Assembly: GCA_964415465.1 (NCBI GenBank) | Contig: CAYQAL010000023.1 | Span: 1-13,188, forward strand | From: JAGOTP01 sp964415465 | GTDB lineage: Bacteria; Patescibacteriota; Patescibacteriia; 2-12-FULL-60-25 | Direction: 5' to 3' | DNA length: 13,188 bases | Shown here: positions 7,333 through 13,188 of the stretch, in pieces | How positions within the stretch are numbered: position 1 is the first letter of the stretch | Layout: each line of letters starts with the position of its first letter | Notes under the pieces: generated by a model | Told to the model about the DNA's origin: nothing | The model's database searches: none | Seen by the model: the letters and a program-made list of their open reading frames with translations, nothing else | Translations under genes and position numbers: made by a program

Positions 7333-7749
7333 TCAGGAAAGACTTGTCTTCGTATACTTGAGAATGGCGTTCCATTGTGCTTCTGTAACCGGCTGAACGG
7401 ACAGGCGAGAGTTGGAAACAAGCACCATCGTGTTGAGACCCGGCGTATTCCGGATCTCTTCTAAGCCCAAAGGACGACCACACGAACCGAGCGCCTTGAT
7501 CTTTACGGACGACCAATCGCCTTCTTCAGCGGTTGGATCGGGTTTAGCTGCCTCGATGATCTCAGCCAAGCCCACGATATCTTTATCATCTTGGCTATGA
7601 TAGATAAACGCACGATCCCCAACCTTCATGGCCCGAAGGTTATTTCGTGCTTGGAAGTTCCGAATTCCGGTCCAGTCGGTTTGTTTATCACGAACCAGAT
7701 CATCCCAAGAATAGGTGTCTGGATCGCTTTTTAGGAGCCAGTAGGCCAT
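7333..7749 (-). CDS. EVE-domain protein
   Basis: A 138-residue protein that is a single EVE (PUA-like) domain. It begins MAYWLLKSDPDTYSWDDL, and the conserved W-TGIRNFQARNNLRAMKVGDRAFIYHS segment, the VGLAEII strand and the C-terminal LVSNSRLSVQPVTEAQWNAIL are typical of stand-alone bacterial EVE proteins related to human THYN1. EVE and YTH domains share a fold that binds modified bases in DNA or RNA; the target here is unknown. ATG 7749 is preferred over an upstream start at 7797, because family members begin at this Met. It sits between miaA (a tRNA-modification gene) and lepB. The neighbours are housekeeping genes and no restriction genes are seen, so a role in defence is not supported by context. 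Confidence 0.92.
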   Translation of the reverse strand: MAYWLLKSDPDTYSWDDLVRDKQTDWTGIRNFQARNNLRAMKVGDRAFIYHSQDDKDIVGLAEIIEAAKPDPTAEEGDWSSVKIKALGSCGRPLGLEEIRNTPGLNTMVLVSNSRLSVQPVTEAQWNAILKYTKTSLS

Positions 7750-7815
7750 AACGTCAAAACAATAGCATACCTCACTTAAACGTACAGAAAGTAGCAATGC
7801 TAGGCCTAGAAGGCT

Positions 7816-8718
7816 TTACCCTTTCTCTAAAAAGGCGCTTACGGCACGCAACGCGTTTTCTTGAGACTGATGCCATTGAATTCGCTGGTCCTTCTTGAAC
7901 CAAGTCAACTGGCGTTTGGCATACCGCCAGGTTGCCGTCCGAATATGCTCAAGCGCCTCTTCAAACAACACCTCTTCTCGGATGAGCTCACCAATATCAC
8001 GATAACCTATAGAAGTCATCGCCGGCGCATCCCAAGCGACGCCTGAAGTGTGAAGGCTCAAAACCTCCTCTTTCCACCCAGCTGCAAACATACGGTCAAT
8101 CGACGCATTGATACGCGCACGTAACTCCTCCGGTGAGCGCTGCAACCCAATCAATAGCGCATCCACGAGTCGCTCACCCCGCAAACGCTGTTCTTTAAAC
8201 GACTTCCCAGTTGTCGTCACAACTTCAATCGCTCGCTCAACGCGACGGCGATTTTTGAGATCAACCCAGGTGGCAGCGTCTGGATCTAGTCTCTCCAACA
8301 TTCGAACAAGTTGTTCCAAAGAGCGCTGTGCCATTTCGGTACGAAGCTCTGGCTGAGCCGGAACAGTCGGTGGCTCGTAATTATCTACGAGCGCTTGAAG
8401 ATACATTCCCGTTCCCCCAACCAACACCGGGAGCTTTCCACGTAAGGAAATATCACGGATAGCGTCTAACGCACTCCGTTTCCATTCAGCAACACTATAG
8501 ATTCGCTCTGGTTCAAGAAATCCAAATAAGTGATGAGGGATCCCTTGTTGCTCTTCGAGCGTCGGCTGACCAGTTCCAATCATGAACCCACGATAGATCT
8601 GCCGTGCATCTGCATTTATAATCTCCCCATTGAATGTTTTGGCGATTTCAAGAGACAACGAGGTCTTTCCAGACGACGTTGGACCAACAATACAGACAAT
8701 GCGTGGGAGATCTGACAC
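7816..8718 (-). CDS. miaA: tRNA dimethylallyltransferase
   Basis: Transfers the dimethylallyl group to N6 of A37 in tRNAs reading codons that start with U. Seen: P-loop GPTSSGKT (12-19 from the GTG start), NADARQIYRGFMIGTGQPT (35-53), the GGTGMYLQALVDNY segment, NRRRVERAIEV and the C-terminal TWRYAKRQLTWFKK. Every core motif is present and 300 residues is the normal length. The start is uncertain. GTG 8718 gives the usual short lead (MSDLPRIVCIVGPTSSGKT) 13 bases after the eno stop; TTG 8754 would add 12 residues and overlap eno by 23 bases. Neither has a well-placed Shine-Dalgarno. Probably cotranscribed with eno. Confidence 0.95.
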   Translation of the reverse strand: MSDLPRIVCIVGPTSSGKTSLSLEIAKTFNGEIINADARQIYRGFMIGTGQPTLEEQQGIPHHLFGFLEPERIYSVAEWKRSALDAIRDISLRGKLPVLVGGTGMYLQALVDNYEPPTVPAQPELRTEMAQRSLEQLVRMLERLDPDAATWVDLKNRRRVERAIEVVTTTGKSFKEQRLRGERLVDALLIGLQRSPEELRARINASIDRMFAAGWKEEVLSLHTSGVAWDAPAMTSIGYRDIGELIREEVLFEEALEHIRTATWRYAKRQLTWFKKDQRIQWHQSQENALRAVSAFLEKG

Positions 8719-8731
8719 GAACGAGACAGTA

Positions 8732-10000
8732 TCAGGCGCTGAGCTCCTGTTCAATCTCCATCAAACGGTTGTACTTTTCGACTCTGTCCGAACGTGAGAG
8801 TGAGCCGGTTTTAATATATTCTGACCCACAGGCGACGGCGAGATCAGCGATCGTAGTATCTGACGTTTCGCCTGAGCGATGCGAAATTGAGGTAGCGAAG
8901 CCATTCTTATGAGCAAGCAAGATGGCATCAACCGTTTCCGTCAGCGTTCCGATTTGGTTTGGCTTGATCAAAATCGCGCTGGCCGCCTGTTCGTCGATGC
9001 CACGCTGCAAACGCTCAACGTTCGTTACGAAGAAGTCATCACCCACGACACGCACCTTTTGCTTCTTGAAGAGTGGAAGATGTTGCTTCCAAGCCGCCCA
9101 GTCGTCTTCCGCGAAGGTGTCTTCCATCGATTCAAAATAGGGGAAATCTTCCATCAGCTGTGCATAACGCTTCGCTAATTCGGCCGACGTATATTCGACC
9201 CCCTCTGTTTTGAAGGTGTATTTCTTCTTTTTTGAGTCATACATCTCAGAGCTCGCAACATCCATCGCCAATCCAACATCTTTGCCCGGCTTATAGCCAG
9301 CTTTCTTAATGGCCTGAACAAGATAAGCCAAGCCTTCGTTGACACTTGGCACGCGTGGAGCAAATCCACCCTCATCGCCAACGGTTGTAATGAACCCATC
9401 TTCTTTCAAGAGCTTCTTTAAGACATGAAAGACTTCGGCACCGATACGAACCCGTTCTGAGAATTTCTTGTGGCGAGGCACGATCATGCACTCCTGCACG
9501 TCGATCGCCCAGTCGGCATGTGCGCCACCATTCAAAACGTTCATCGTCGCAATTGGCAACGCAGCTTCATGCACAAACGAGAACGTCTTCCGGAGCGATT
9601 GCCAGAGCGGCAACCGACGTTGCAGAGCACTCGCCTGAGCACAAGCAAGTGACACCGCTAATAGCGCATTAGCTCCAAGCCGCTTTTTACTACTCGTTCC
9701 ATCGAGCTCGATCATCACGTGATCGATGTCCTGCTGACGCGTGACATCAACACCACGCAATACCGGTGCGATGATCTCATTAATGTTCTTCACGGCTTTC
9801 AAGACACCCTTCCCCCCATAGCGCTTACCACCATCACGCAATTCCAAAGCCTCGTGACTGCCTGTTGAAGCGCCAGATGGGACTTTGGCTTCAGCTGAAG
9901 CGCCTGAACGCAACGTGACACGACAAGCCACAGTCGGGTTTCCACGTGAATCCAAGACCTCGCGAGCGATAATGTGTTGAATGCGGTGTCCACCAAACAT
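8732..10000 (-). CDS. eno: Enolase
   Basis: Converts 2-phosphoglycerate to phosphoenolpyruvate in lower glycolysis. A 422-residue protein from ATG 10000 (MFGGHRIQHIIAREVLDSRGNPTV); the frame extends 14 codons further upstream through the promoter, so that extension is rejected. Seen: KVPSGASTG, the NGGAHADWAIDVQECMIVP segment, GDEGGFAP (catalytic Glu), metal-binding Asp in AMDVASSEMYD, Glu in SMEDTFAEDDW and Asp in VVGDDFF, the catalytic Lys in LIKPNQIGT, and the SHRSGETSDT loop. It is the first gene of the run eno-miaA-EVE-lepB-hisS. It has its own promoter-like extended -10 element and a strikingly pyrimidine-rich leader (3 purines in the last 25 bases) with no Shine-Dalgarno. Confidence 0.97.
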   Translation of the reverse strand: MFGGHRIQHIIAREVLDSRGNPTVACRVTLRSGASAEAKVPSGASTGSHEALELRDGGKRYGGKGVLKAVKNINEIIAPVLRGVDVTRQQDIDHVMIELDGTSSKKRLGANALLAVSLACAQASALQRRLPLWQSLRKTFSFVHEAALPIATMNVLNGGAHADWAIDVQECMIVPRHKKFSERVRIGAEVFHVLKKLLKEDGFITTVGDEGGFAPRVPSVNEGLAYLVQAIKKAGYKPGKDVGLAMDVASSEMYDSKKKKYTFKTEGVEYTSAELAKRYAQLMEDFPYFESMEDTFAEDDWAAWKQHLPLFKKQKVRVVGDDFFVTNVERLQRGIDEQAASAILIKPNQIGTLTETVDAILLAHKNGFATSISHRSGETSDTTIADLAVACGSEYIKTGSLSRSDRVEKYNRLMEIEQELSA

Positions 10001-10032
10001 AAGAGAGAAAGAGCAGGAGTAAGACGAGACTG

Positions 10033-10041
10033 AGTATAGCA
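10033..10041 (-). promoter_or_regulatory. Extended -10 promoter of eno
   Basis: TGCTATACT on the minus strand matches the extended -10 form TGnTATAAT. No good -35 is seen 17 bases upstream, which is usual for extended -10 promoters. The start would be near 10026, 26 bases before the eno ATG. Its TG abuts the hairpin at 10041-10071, so the spacer and -35 region lie inside that inverted repeat. Confidence 0.55.
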
Positions 10042-10071
10042 CAAGCTCCGCCTAGTTGAGGCGGAGCTTGT
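10041..10071 (-). terminator. Perfect 13-bp inverted repeat after the SIMPL gene
   Basis: ACAAGCTCCGCCT and its exact complement surround a 5-base loop, starting about 20 bases after the SIMPL stop. The stem is long and GC-rich, as in a terminator, but on the minus strand it is followed by GCTATACTC rather than a T-run, so termination by the simple intrinsic route is uncertain. On the plus strand it is followed by a modest T-rich stretch. It may act as a transcript-end or RNA-protecting hairpin. Confidence 0.6.
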
Positions 10072-10091
10072 TTATTCAGACAGCTTTTGAC

Positions 10092-10874
10092 TTAGAGCGC
10101 TTCGAACGTCACTGATACATTCGAGCGTACATCAAGTGAACCAGCTTCAATCGTTGGGTTCGCTACCTGTGCTGCTGTATCCATCGCCATCTCACGATAC
10201 ATGACCGGCATTGGTGGCATTGGGCTGTTGGACGATTCGCTGAAGGTCACAACACGACCTACCTTCACCCCGAGCACACCAGACAACGCCTCAGCCTTCT
10301 TACGAGCATCTTCCAAGGCCTTCATTCGCGCTTCTTGCTTCAATGAACTTGGATCATCGATGGTAAAGGTTGGACCGCTGACCTGGTTTCCACCCATCTG
10401 ACCAACCTTGGTTAGCACATCACCAATCTTCGACAGATCACGCAGCTTCAAACTCACACTCTGAGAGACTTGGTACCCAACAATCTTTGACGTGCCGTCT
10501 TTATAATCATACTTCGGGTTGATGGAATATTGGCTGGTCTGAATATCCTTTTCAGCAATTCCCATCTGTTTTACAGCAGCGACCATGGCGTTCACTTTCT
10601 GCGTATTTTCCTGCTGGATTCTGGCAACGTCCGTCCCTTCGCTCAAGAGACCAAAGGAAATTTCGGCCAAGGTTGGGGCACCAGATACTTTCCCTTCACC
10701 TTCGATCGTGAACGTATCACGAACATCAGCTGGACGACCGATCGTGCGGTGAACCGCGAATTCATTCCGCGCCTTCGCGACCAAGAACACACCCAAAATC
10801 ACTAACACGATTCCCGCGATCACAATCAATGGTTTATTCGTTTGCATAACAGGAGAAGAGGAAGGAGTAGGCAT
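10092..10874 (-). CDS. SIMPL-domain (DUF541) membrane-anchored protein
   Basis: A 260-residue protein with a single N-terminal membrane segment (about 15-33: PLIVIAGIVLVILGVFLVA) followed by an extracytoplasmic SIMPL domain. Family features seen: TFTIEGEGKVSGAPTLAEISFGL, the QQENTQKVNAMVAAVKQMGIAEKDIQTSQYSINPKYDY segment, GYQVSQSVSLKLRDLSKIGDVL and EARMKALEDARKKAEALSGVLGVKVGRVVTFSE. The biochemical role of SIMPL proteins is poorly known; some bacterial members (BP26) form channel-like oligomers. ATG 10874 is used here, but ATG 10847 (MQTNKP) would also leave a normal signal-anchor. The gene begins 20 bases after the pgk stop and is probably cotranscribed with it, though TATTAT just upstream might be an internal -10. 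Confidence 0.88.
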   Translation of the reverse strand: MPTPSSSPVMQTNKPLIVIAGIVLVILGVFLVAKARNEFAVHRTIGRPADVRDTFTIEGEGKVSGAPTLAEISFGLLSEGTDVARIQQENTQKVNAMVAAVKQMGIAEKDIQTSQYSINPKYDYKDGTSKIVGYQVSQSVSLKLRDLSKIGDVLTKVGQMGGNQVSGPTFTIDDPSSLKQEARMKALEDARKKAEALSGVLGVKVGRVVTFSESSNSPMPPMPVMYREMAMDTAAQVANPTIEAGSLDVRSNVSVTFEAL

Positions 10875-10894
10875 AGAGAGGAATGAATAATAAA

Positions 10895-12121
10895 TTACTT
10901 CGCTTTCTTCTTAACCGTCTTCGGAGCTGATTCAATCAACGGCGCAAGACCCGGGAGCTCGCCTTGTTTGGAGACGTATTCAAGCATCGCTCCGCCACCT
11001 GTTGAGAGATGATCGAACCACTTCCCTACCTTCGCCCCACGGATCGCTGACAGTGTCTCGCCACCACCCGCAACACCATAAGCCATCCCCTTGGAACGAG
11101 CACCAACCGCCCGAGCGATAAATCGAGATCCCACATCGAAGGGCGCAATCTCAAACAATCCAACCGGACCATTCCAGACTAAGACTTTCGCTTGCGCAAT
11201 GAGCTTGCCCCAAGCCTTCATCGTCTTGGGACCAATATCAACCGTTCGCTCGTCGGCCTGAATCTCGTCCCAAGCCGTTATCCGGTATCTTTTGAAGCTC
11301 GAGGTCTTCGCAACCACCATATCTTCAGGGAGCACAAGCGCCTCTTCCTGGAGCAGTTGTTTCGCCTCCTTTAGATAGTCTTTTTCAACGAAGGAAGCCC
11401 CTACATCTACGCCTGCCGCAGCCTTGAGGGTTGTAGCCATCGCGCCACCAACCAAGACGTGATCAAAGCGATCCAGGAGAACACGGAGAAGTGGTAGCTT
11501 CGTCGAAAGCTTGAGACCACCGACAACCGCTAAACGTGGACGAGGCTTATCAGTGAGCAGCTTTGAAAGTTTCTGCTCTTCTTCGATAAGTGATTTTCCC
11601 GCATAGACTGGTAGATATTTCGCAATTCCGACAACCGAAGCATGGGCACGATGACAGGAAGCAAAGGCATCATTTACGAAGGCTGATCCAAGTTCTGCAT
11701 ACGCTTTCCCTAACGAAGCCAGATTCTTTTCTTCACCAGATTCGAAACGAACATTTTCGAGCAGATGGACGGATCCTGGGTCGGCGTCTTCCAGTTCACG
11801 AAGTAATTGCGTACGCTCCTTTGCCTGCGACACGCGATAGGCGTGATGGGTGATGGGAAGGTTATATTCGCGTCTCAAAAGCTTCACCAAGATCGCCGTG
11901 GAGAAAGCGGGATCCGGCTTCGTCGGACGGCCGAGATGCGTCAACAAAATCACGATCGCCTTCTTGGATTGGAGCCAATGGATCGTCTCAATCGAGCGCT
12001 CGATCTTGAGGGAATTTTCTGGCTTTAGCCCGCCTTCGAGCGGCACATTCCAGTCGACACGCACGAGCACACGCATGCCAGGTGTGATTTTGAGGCCAGA
12101 CACTGAACGAAGGGTTCGCAT
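10895..12121 (-). CDS. pgk: Phosphoglycerate kinase
   Basis: Makes ATP and 3-phosphoglycerate from 1,3-bisphosphoglycerate. A 408-residue protein from ATG 12121; the reading frame extends 8 codons upstream through the promoter and was not used. Seen: RVDWNVPL (usually RVDFNVP), LTHLGRP, LLENVRFESGEEKN, FVNDAFASCHRAHASVVG, the nucleotide-site loop written GGLKLSTKL where most relatives have GGAKVS[DT]K, GGAMATTLKAAAG, VWNGPVGLFE, VAGGGETLSAI and HLSTGGGAMLEYV. The protein ends in a Lys-rich tail (KTVKKKAK). The substitutions are conservative and the enzyme looks active. A -10 box ends 6 bases before the ATG, so the mRNA is predicted to be leaderless. It is divergent from the lipoprotein gene and is followed by the SIMPL gene. 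Confidence 0.97.
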   Translation of the reverse strand: MRTLRSVSGLKITPGMRVLVRVDWNVPLEGGLKPENSLKIERSIETIHWLQSKKAIVILLTHLGRPTKPDPAFSTAILVKLLRREYNLPITHHAYRVSQAKERTQLLRELEDADPGSVHLLENVRFESGEEKNLASLGKAYAELGSAFVNDAFASCHRAHASVVGIAKYLPVYAGKSLIEEEQKLSKLLTDKPRPRLAVVGGLKLSTKLPLLRVLLDRFDHVLVGGAMATTLKAAAGVDVGASFVEKDYLKEAKQLLQEEALVLPEDMVVAKTSSFKRYRITAWDEIQADERTVDIGPKTMKAWGKLIAQAKVLVWNGPVGLFEIAPFDVGSRFIARAVGARSKGMAYGVAGGGETLSAIRGAKVGKWFDHLSTGGGAMLEYVSKQGELPGLAPLIESAPKTVKKKAK

Positions 12122-12127
12122 AGGCGA

Positions 12128-12133
12128 AGTATA
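12128..12133 (-). promoter_or_regulatory. -10 box of pgk (leaderless)
   Basis: TATACT on the minus strand, followed by six bases (TCGCCT) and then the ATG. With the usual -10 to +1 distance, transcription would begin at the A of the start codon. No convincing -35 is seen. Confidence 0.5.
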
Positions 12134-12134
12134 G

Positions 12135-12140
12135 TATACT
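12135..12140 (+). promoter_or_regulatory. -10 box of the lipoprotein gene (near-leaderless)
   Basis: TATACT on the plus strand with its end 9 bases before the ATG at 12150; transcription would begin at about 12147, leaving roughly 3 leader bases. It is one base away from the divergent pgk -10 box, so two polymerases could not occupy both at once. No clear -35. Confidence 0.5.
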
Positions 12141-12149
12141 GACAAGTAT

Positions 12150-12683
12150 ATGCGCTACCTATCTACCCTTCTCTCCTACGCAGTCGCCGCCGCTTGTGTG
12201 ACACTGGTCGGCGCCGGATGCGCTCAACTGCCATCACCGGGCGAAGAACCCACACCTAGTCCAACGCCGATTTCCACACAACCAACGACAACACCGACGA
12301 GCACGTCGGAAGTACCAACGTATCCAGAAACGATGCCGACCGTTCGTCCACGGCCAGCCAACACGGTCTGTGATCCGCAAAACTTCATCTGTGTACCGAG
12401 CTCACTTGTGAATAGCCACATCGCATCGCCCGTCATGGCGTCTGGTACAGCTATTGCGTTTGAAAATACGATTCAATGGACATTGCGCGGTCCAGCCGAC
12501 CAACAGATCGCTCAAGGCTTCTTAACCGCCAACGCTCCGGATATTGGCCAACCAGGACCATTCAGCCTGTCACAAACCGTGTCGATTCCTAGCGGCTACA
12601 CCAGCGGAACGCTGCGCTTCTATGAAGCGTCCGCTCAAGACGGTTCACCGATCCACATCCTAAATATTCCTGTCACATTCTAA
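12150..12683 (+). CDS. Lipoprotein with C-terminal Gmad2 (Ig-like) domain
   Basis: A 177-residue protein, the only plus-strand coding gene here. Seen: an export signal (RYLSTLLSYAVAAACVTLVGAGC, lipobox cysteine at Cys24, with Gly rather than the usual Leu/Val at -3); a Pro/Thr/Ser-rich linker (28-70: PSPGEEPTPSPTPISTQPTTTPTSTS and onward); and a C-terminal domain from about 82 that fits Gmad2, with IASPVMASGTAIAFENTIQWTLRG, the GPFSLSQTVSIPSG strand and GTLRFYEASAQDGSPIHILNIPVTF. Gmad2 is an Ig-like fold first named in spore-germination proteins and frequent in small surface lipoproteins, including CPR. Probably anchored outside the membrane; function unknown. It ends just before a perfect-palindrome terminator and converges on tRNA-Ile. 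Confidence 0.88.
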   Translation: MRYLSTLLSYAVAAACVTLVGAGCAQLPSPGEEPTPSPTPISTQPTTTPTSTSEVPTYPETMPTVRPRPANTVCDPQNFICVPSSLVNSHIASPVMASGTAIAFENTIQWTLRGPADQQIAQGFLTANAPDIGQPGPFSLSQTVSIPSGYTSGTLRFYEASAQDGSPIHILNIPVTF

Positions 12684-12687
12684 GAGA

Positions 12688-12723
12688 CACAAAAACACCA
12701 TCCGTACGGATGGTGTTTTTGTG
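12688..12723. terminator. Bidirectional terminator between the lipoprotein gene and tRNA-Ile
   Basis: A perfect 36-base palindrome centred between 12705 and 12706. In either direction it gives a hairpin with a GC-containing upper stem (ACACCATCCG/CGGATGGTGT) followed by a T5 run. It begins 4 bases after the lipoprotein stop, and its right end covers part of the CCA end of tRNA-Ile, so it serves both convergent genes. Confidence 0.88.
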
Positions 12724-12798
12724 GTGGGCGTGGATGGAGTCGAACCATCGACCTTTACATTATCAGTGTAATGCTCTAACCAACTGAGCTACACGCCC
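12722..12798 (-). tRNA. tRNA-Ile (anticodon GAT)
   Basis: Read on the minus strand: acceptor stem GGGCGTG/CACGCCC, D-arm GCTC-AGTTGGTTA-GAGC, anticodon stem TTACA/TGTAA with loop CTGATAA (anticodon GAT, Ile codons AUC and AUU), variable loop AGGTC, T-arm GATGG-TTCGACT-CCATC, discriminator A, and a genome-encoded CCA at 12722-12724. All stems pair fully. Length is 77 bases with the CCA. It is expressed from a promoter at 12823-12851 and overlaps a terminator stem at its 3' end. Confidence 0.97.
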
Positions 12799-12804
12799 AT
12801 GGCT

Positions 12805-12852
12805 CTTGCCTTTGGCGGAGGTAAAATACCGGATACCCGCCGCTTTGGCAAG
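12805..12852 (-). other. Imperfect inverted repeat between the oxidoreductase gene and tRNA-Ile
   Basis: CTTGCC/GGCAAG and GGCGG/CCGCC arms, separated by a small internal loop, enclose an 18-base loop that itself holds GGTA-AAA-TACC. It begins 13 bases after the oxidoreductase stop, so it may end that transcript, but no T-run follows. The tRNA promoter lies inside it. Confidence 0.45.
12823..12851 (-). promoter_or_regulatory. Promoter of tRNA-Ile
   Basis: On the minus strand, TTGCCA (12846-12851) and TATTTT (12823-12828) are separated by exactly 17 bases. The start would be about 12816, 18 bases before the tRNA 5' end at 12798. Confidence 0.6.
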
Positions 12853-12864
12853 ATTCTCGTCAGC

Positions 12865-13188
12865 CTAGCCAAATAACTCCTTTTTTAAGCGCGTTTTAAC
12901 GTCAATTCCTTTCGCCGTCAGAACCTCCTTTACACTCTCCATAAAGGCTTCTGGACCACACATCATATAAACCGTTCCAGGCATATCTGTGCAGTACTTA
13001 TCGAACATGGCCTGGTTAAAGCGCCCCGTCTCCCCCATCCATTCACTTGAGACATCTCCACCCGTCAGCGTATTTACCGCCTTGAAAGCTGTGGACTGGC
13101 GAGCAAAGTCGTCCAACTCTTCAAAATAGACCGCATCTTCGATAAAGCTGTTCGAATTGAACAGAACCATCTCGATTGGCAACTGACG
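12865..13188 (-). CDS. FNR-like FAD/NAD(P)H oxidoreductase, C-terminal part (cut by window edge)
   Basis: The frame is open through the right edge, so only the last 107 residues are seen; the start lies outside the window. The visible part matches the NAD(P)-binding half of the ferredoxin-NADP reductase superfamily: the LPIEMVLFNSNSFIEDAVYFEELDDFA strand-helix unit (commonly '...LFYSNR...D..Y..EL'), then GTVYMMCGPEAFMESVKEVLTAKGID, where the CGP-x-x-x-M motif positions the nicotinamide, and the C-terminal RLKKELFG that ends shortly after the final strand. The electron acceptor and the FAD domain cannot be judged from this piece. It ends 67 bases before tRNA-Ile and may stop at the hairpin there. 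Confidence 0.85.
   Translation of the reverse strand, partial: RQLPIEMVLFNSNSFIEDAVYFEELDDFARQSTAFKAVNTLTGGDVSSEWMGETGRFNQAMFDKYCTDMPGTVYMMCGPEAFMESVKEVLTAKGIDVKTRLKKELFG

Noticed and set aside
6943..7464. Plus-strand open frame of 173 codons
   Set aside because: It runs antisense across both lepB and the EVE gene and the gap between them; both of those have clear conserved motifs, and this frame has none.
7333..7749. EVE-domain gene as part of a DNA-modification defence system
   Set aside because: EVE domains do occur with restriction systems, but no methylase, nuclease or helicase lies nearby; the context is housekeeping genes only.
7800..7814. CTAGGCCTAG palindrome and a small GCC/GGC repeat between miaA and the EVE gene
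   Set aside because: Too short and without a loop or T-run to call a terminator; no matching -35/-10 pair was found before the EVE gene.
12122..12145. Eight-codon N-terminal extension of pgk
   Set aside because: The extension would be read from the divergent promoter region; the normal Pgk start (MRTLRSVSGL) fits the -10 box position.

Overview
The gene content and sequence style suggest a candidate-phyla-radiation (Patescibacteria) genome. The pointers are two proteins with the small two-helix 'T4SS pilin' membrane module (hydrophobic helix, YAG-x-WMTAGGD, TIRNAIIG, second helix) fused to long extracellular Ig-like regions, an 82-residue bS21, a Gmad2-type lipoprotein, near absence of Shine-Dalgarno sequences, and tightly packed core genes. 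The exact lineage cannot be fixed from this window. No mobile element, CRISPR array, prophage or recognisable defence locus is visible.

Layout. Everything from 1 to 12121 that codes is on the minus strand, so transcription runs right to left. From right to left: the C-terminal part of an FNR-like flavin/NAD(P)H oxidoreductase (12865-13188, cut by the edge); tRNA-Ile(GAT) on the minus strand; a plus-strand lipoprotein gene (12150-12683) that converges on the tRNA and diverges from pgk; pgk then a SIMPL-domain membrane protein; eno, miaA, an EVE-domain protein, lepB and hisS as one close-packed run; a clear hairpin terminator (5176-5203); then rpsU, yqeY and two tandem pilin-module surface proteins, the last running off the left edge.

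How the genes fit together. pgk and eno are two lower-glycolysis steps. miaA, hisS, tRNA-Ile, rpsU and yqeY belong to translation. lepB is the signal peptidase that could process the two surface proteins, both of which have a plausible Ala-x-Ala|Gln cleavage site. The surface proteins share an ATGA overlap and so are probably made together.

Signals. Promoter-like elements are visible upstream of rpsU, eno, pgk, the lipoprotein gene and the tRNA. The pgk and lipoprotein promoters lie back to back in 28 bp and would give leaderless or nearly leaderless mRNAs. rpsU is the only gene here with a strong Shine-Dalgarno; several others have pyrimidine-rich leaders instead. In two places a hairpin behind one gene overlaps the promoter of the next.

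No wholly new system is evident. The strongest candidates for follow-up are the pilin-module/Ig-TIG surface protein pair and the unusual translation-initiation pattern centred on rpsU. There is no gene-free stretch longer than 300 bases; the largest gaps are about 150 bases (5070-5217) and 180 bases around the tRNA (12684-12864), both described below.
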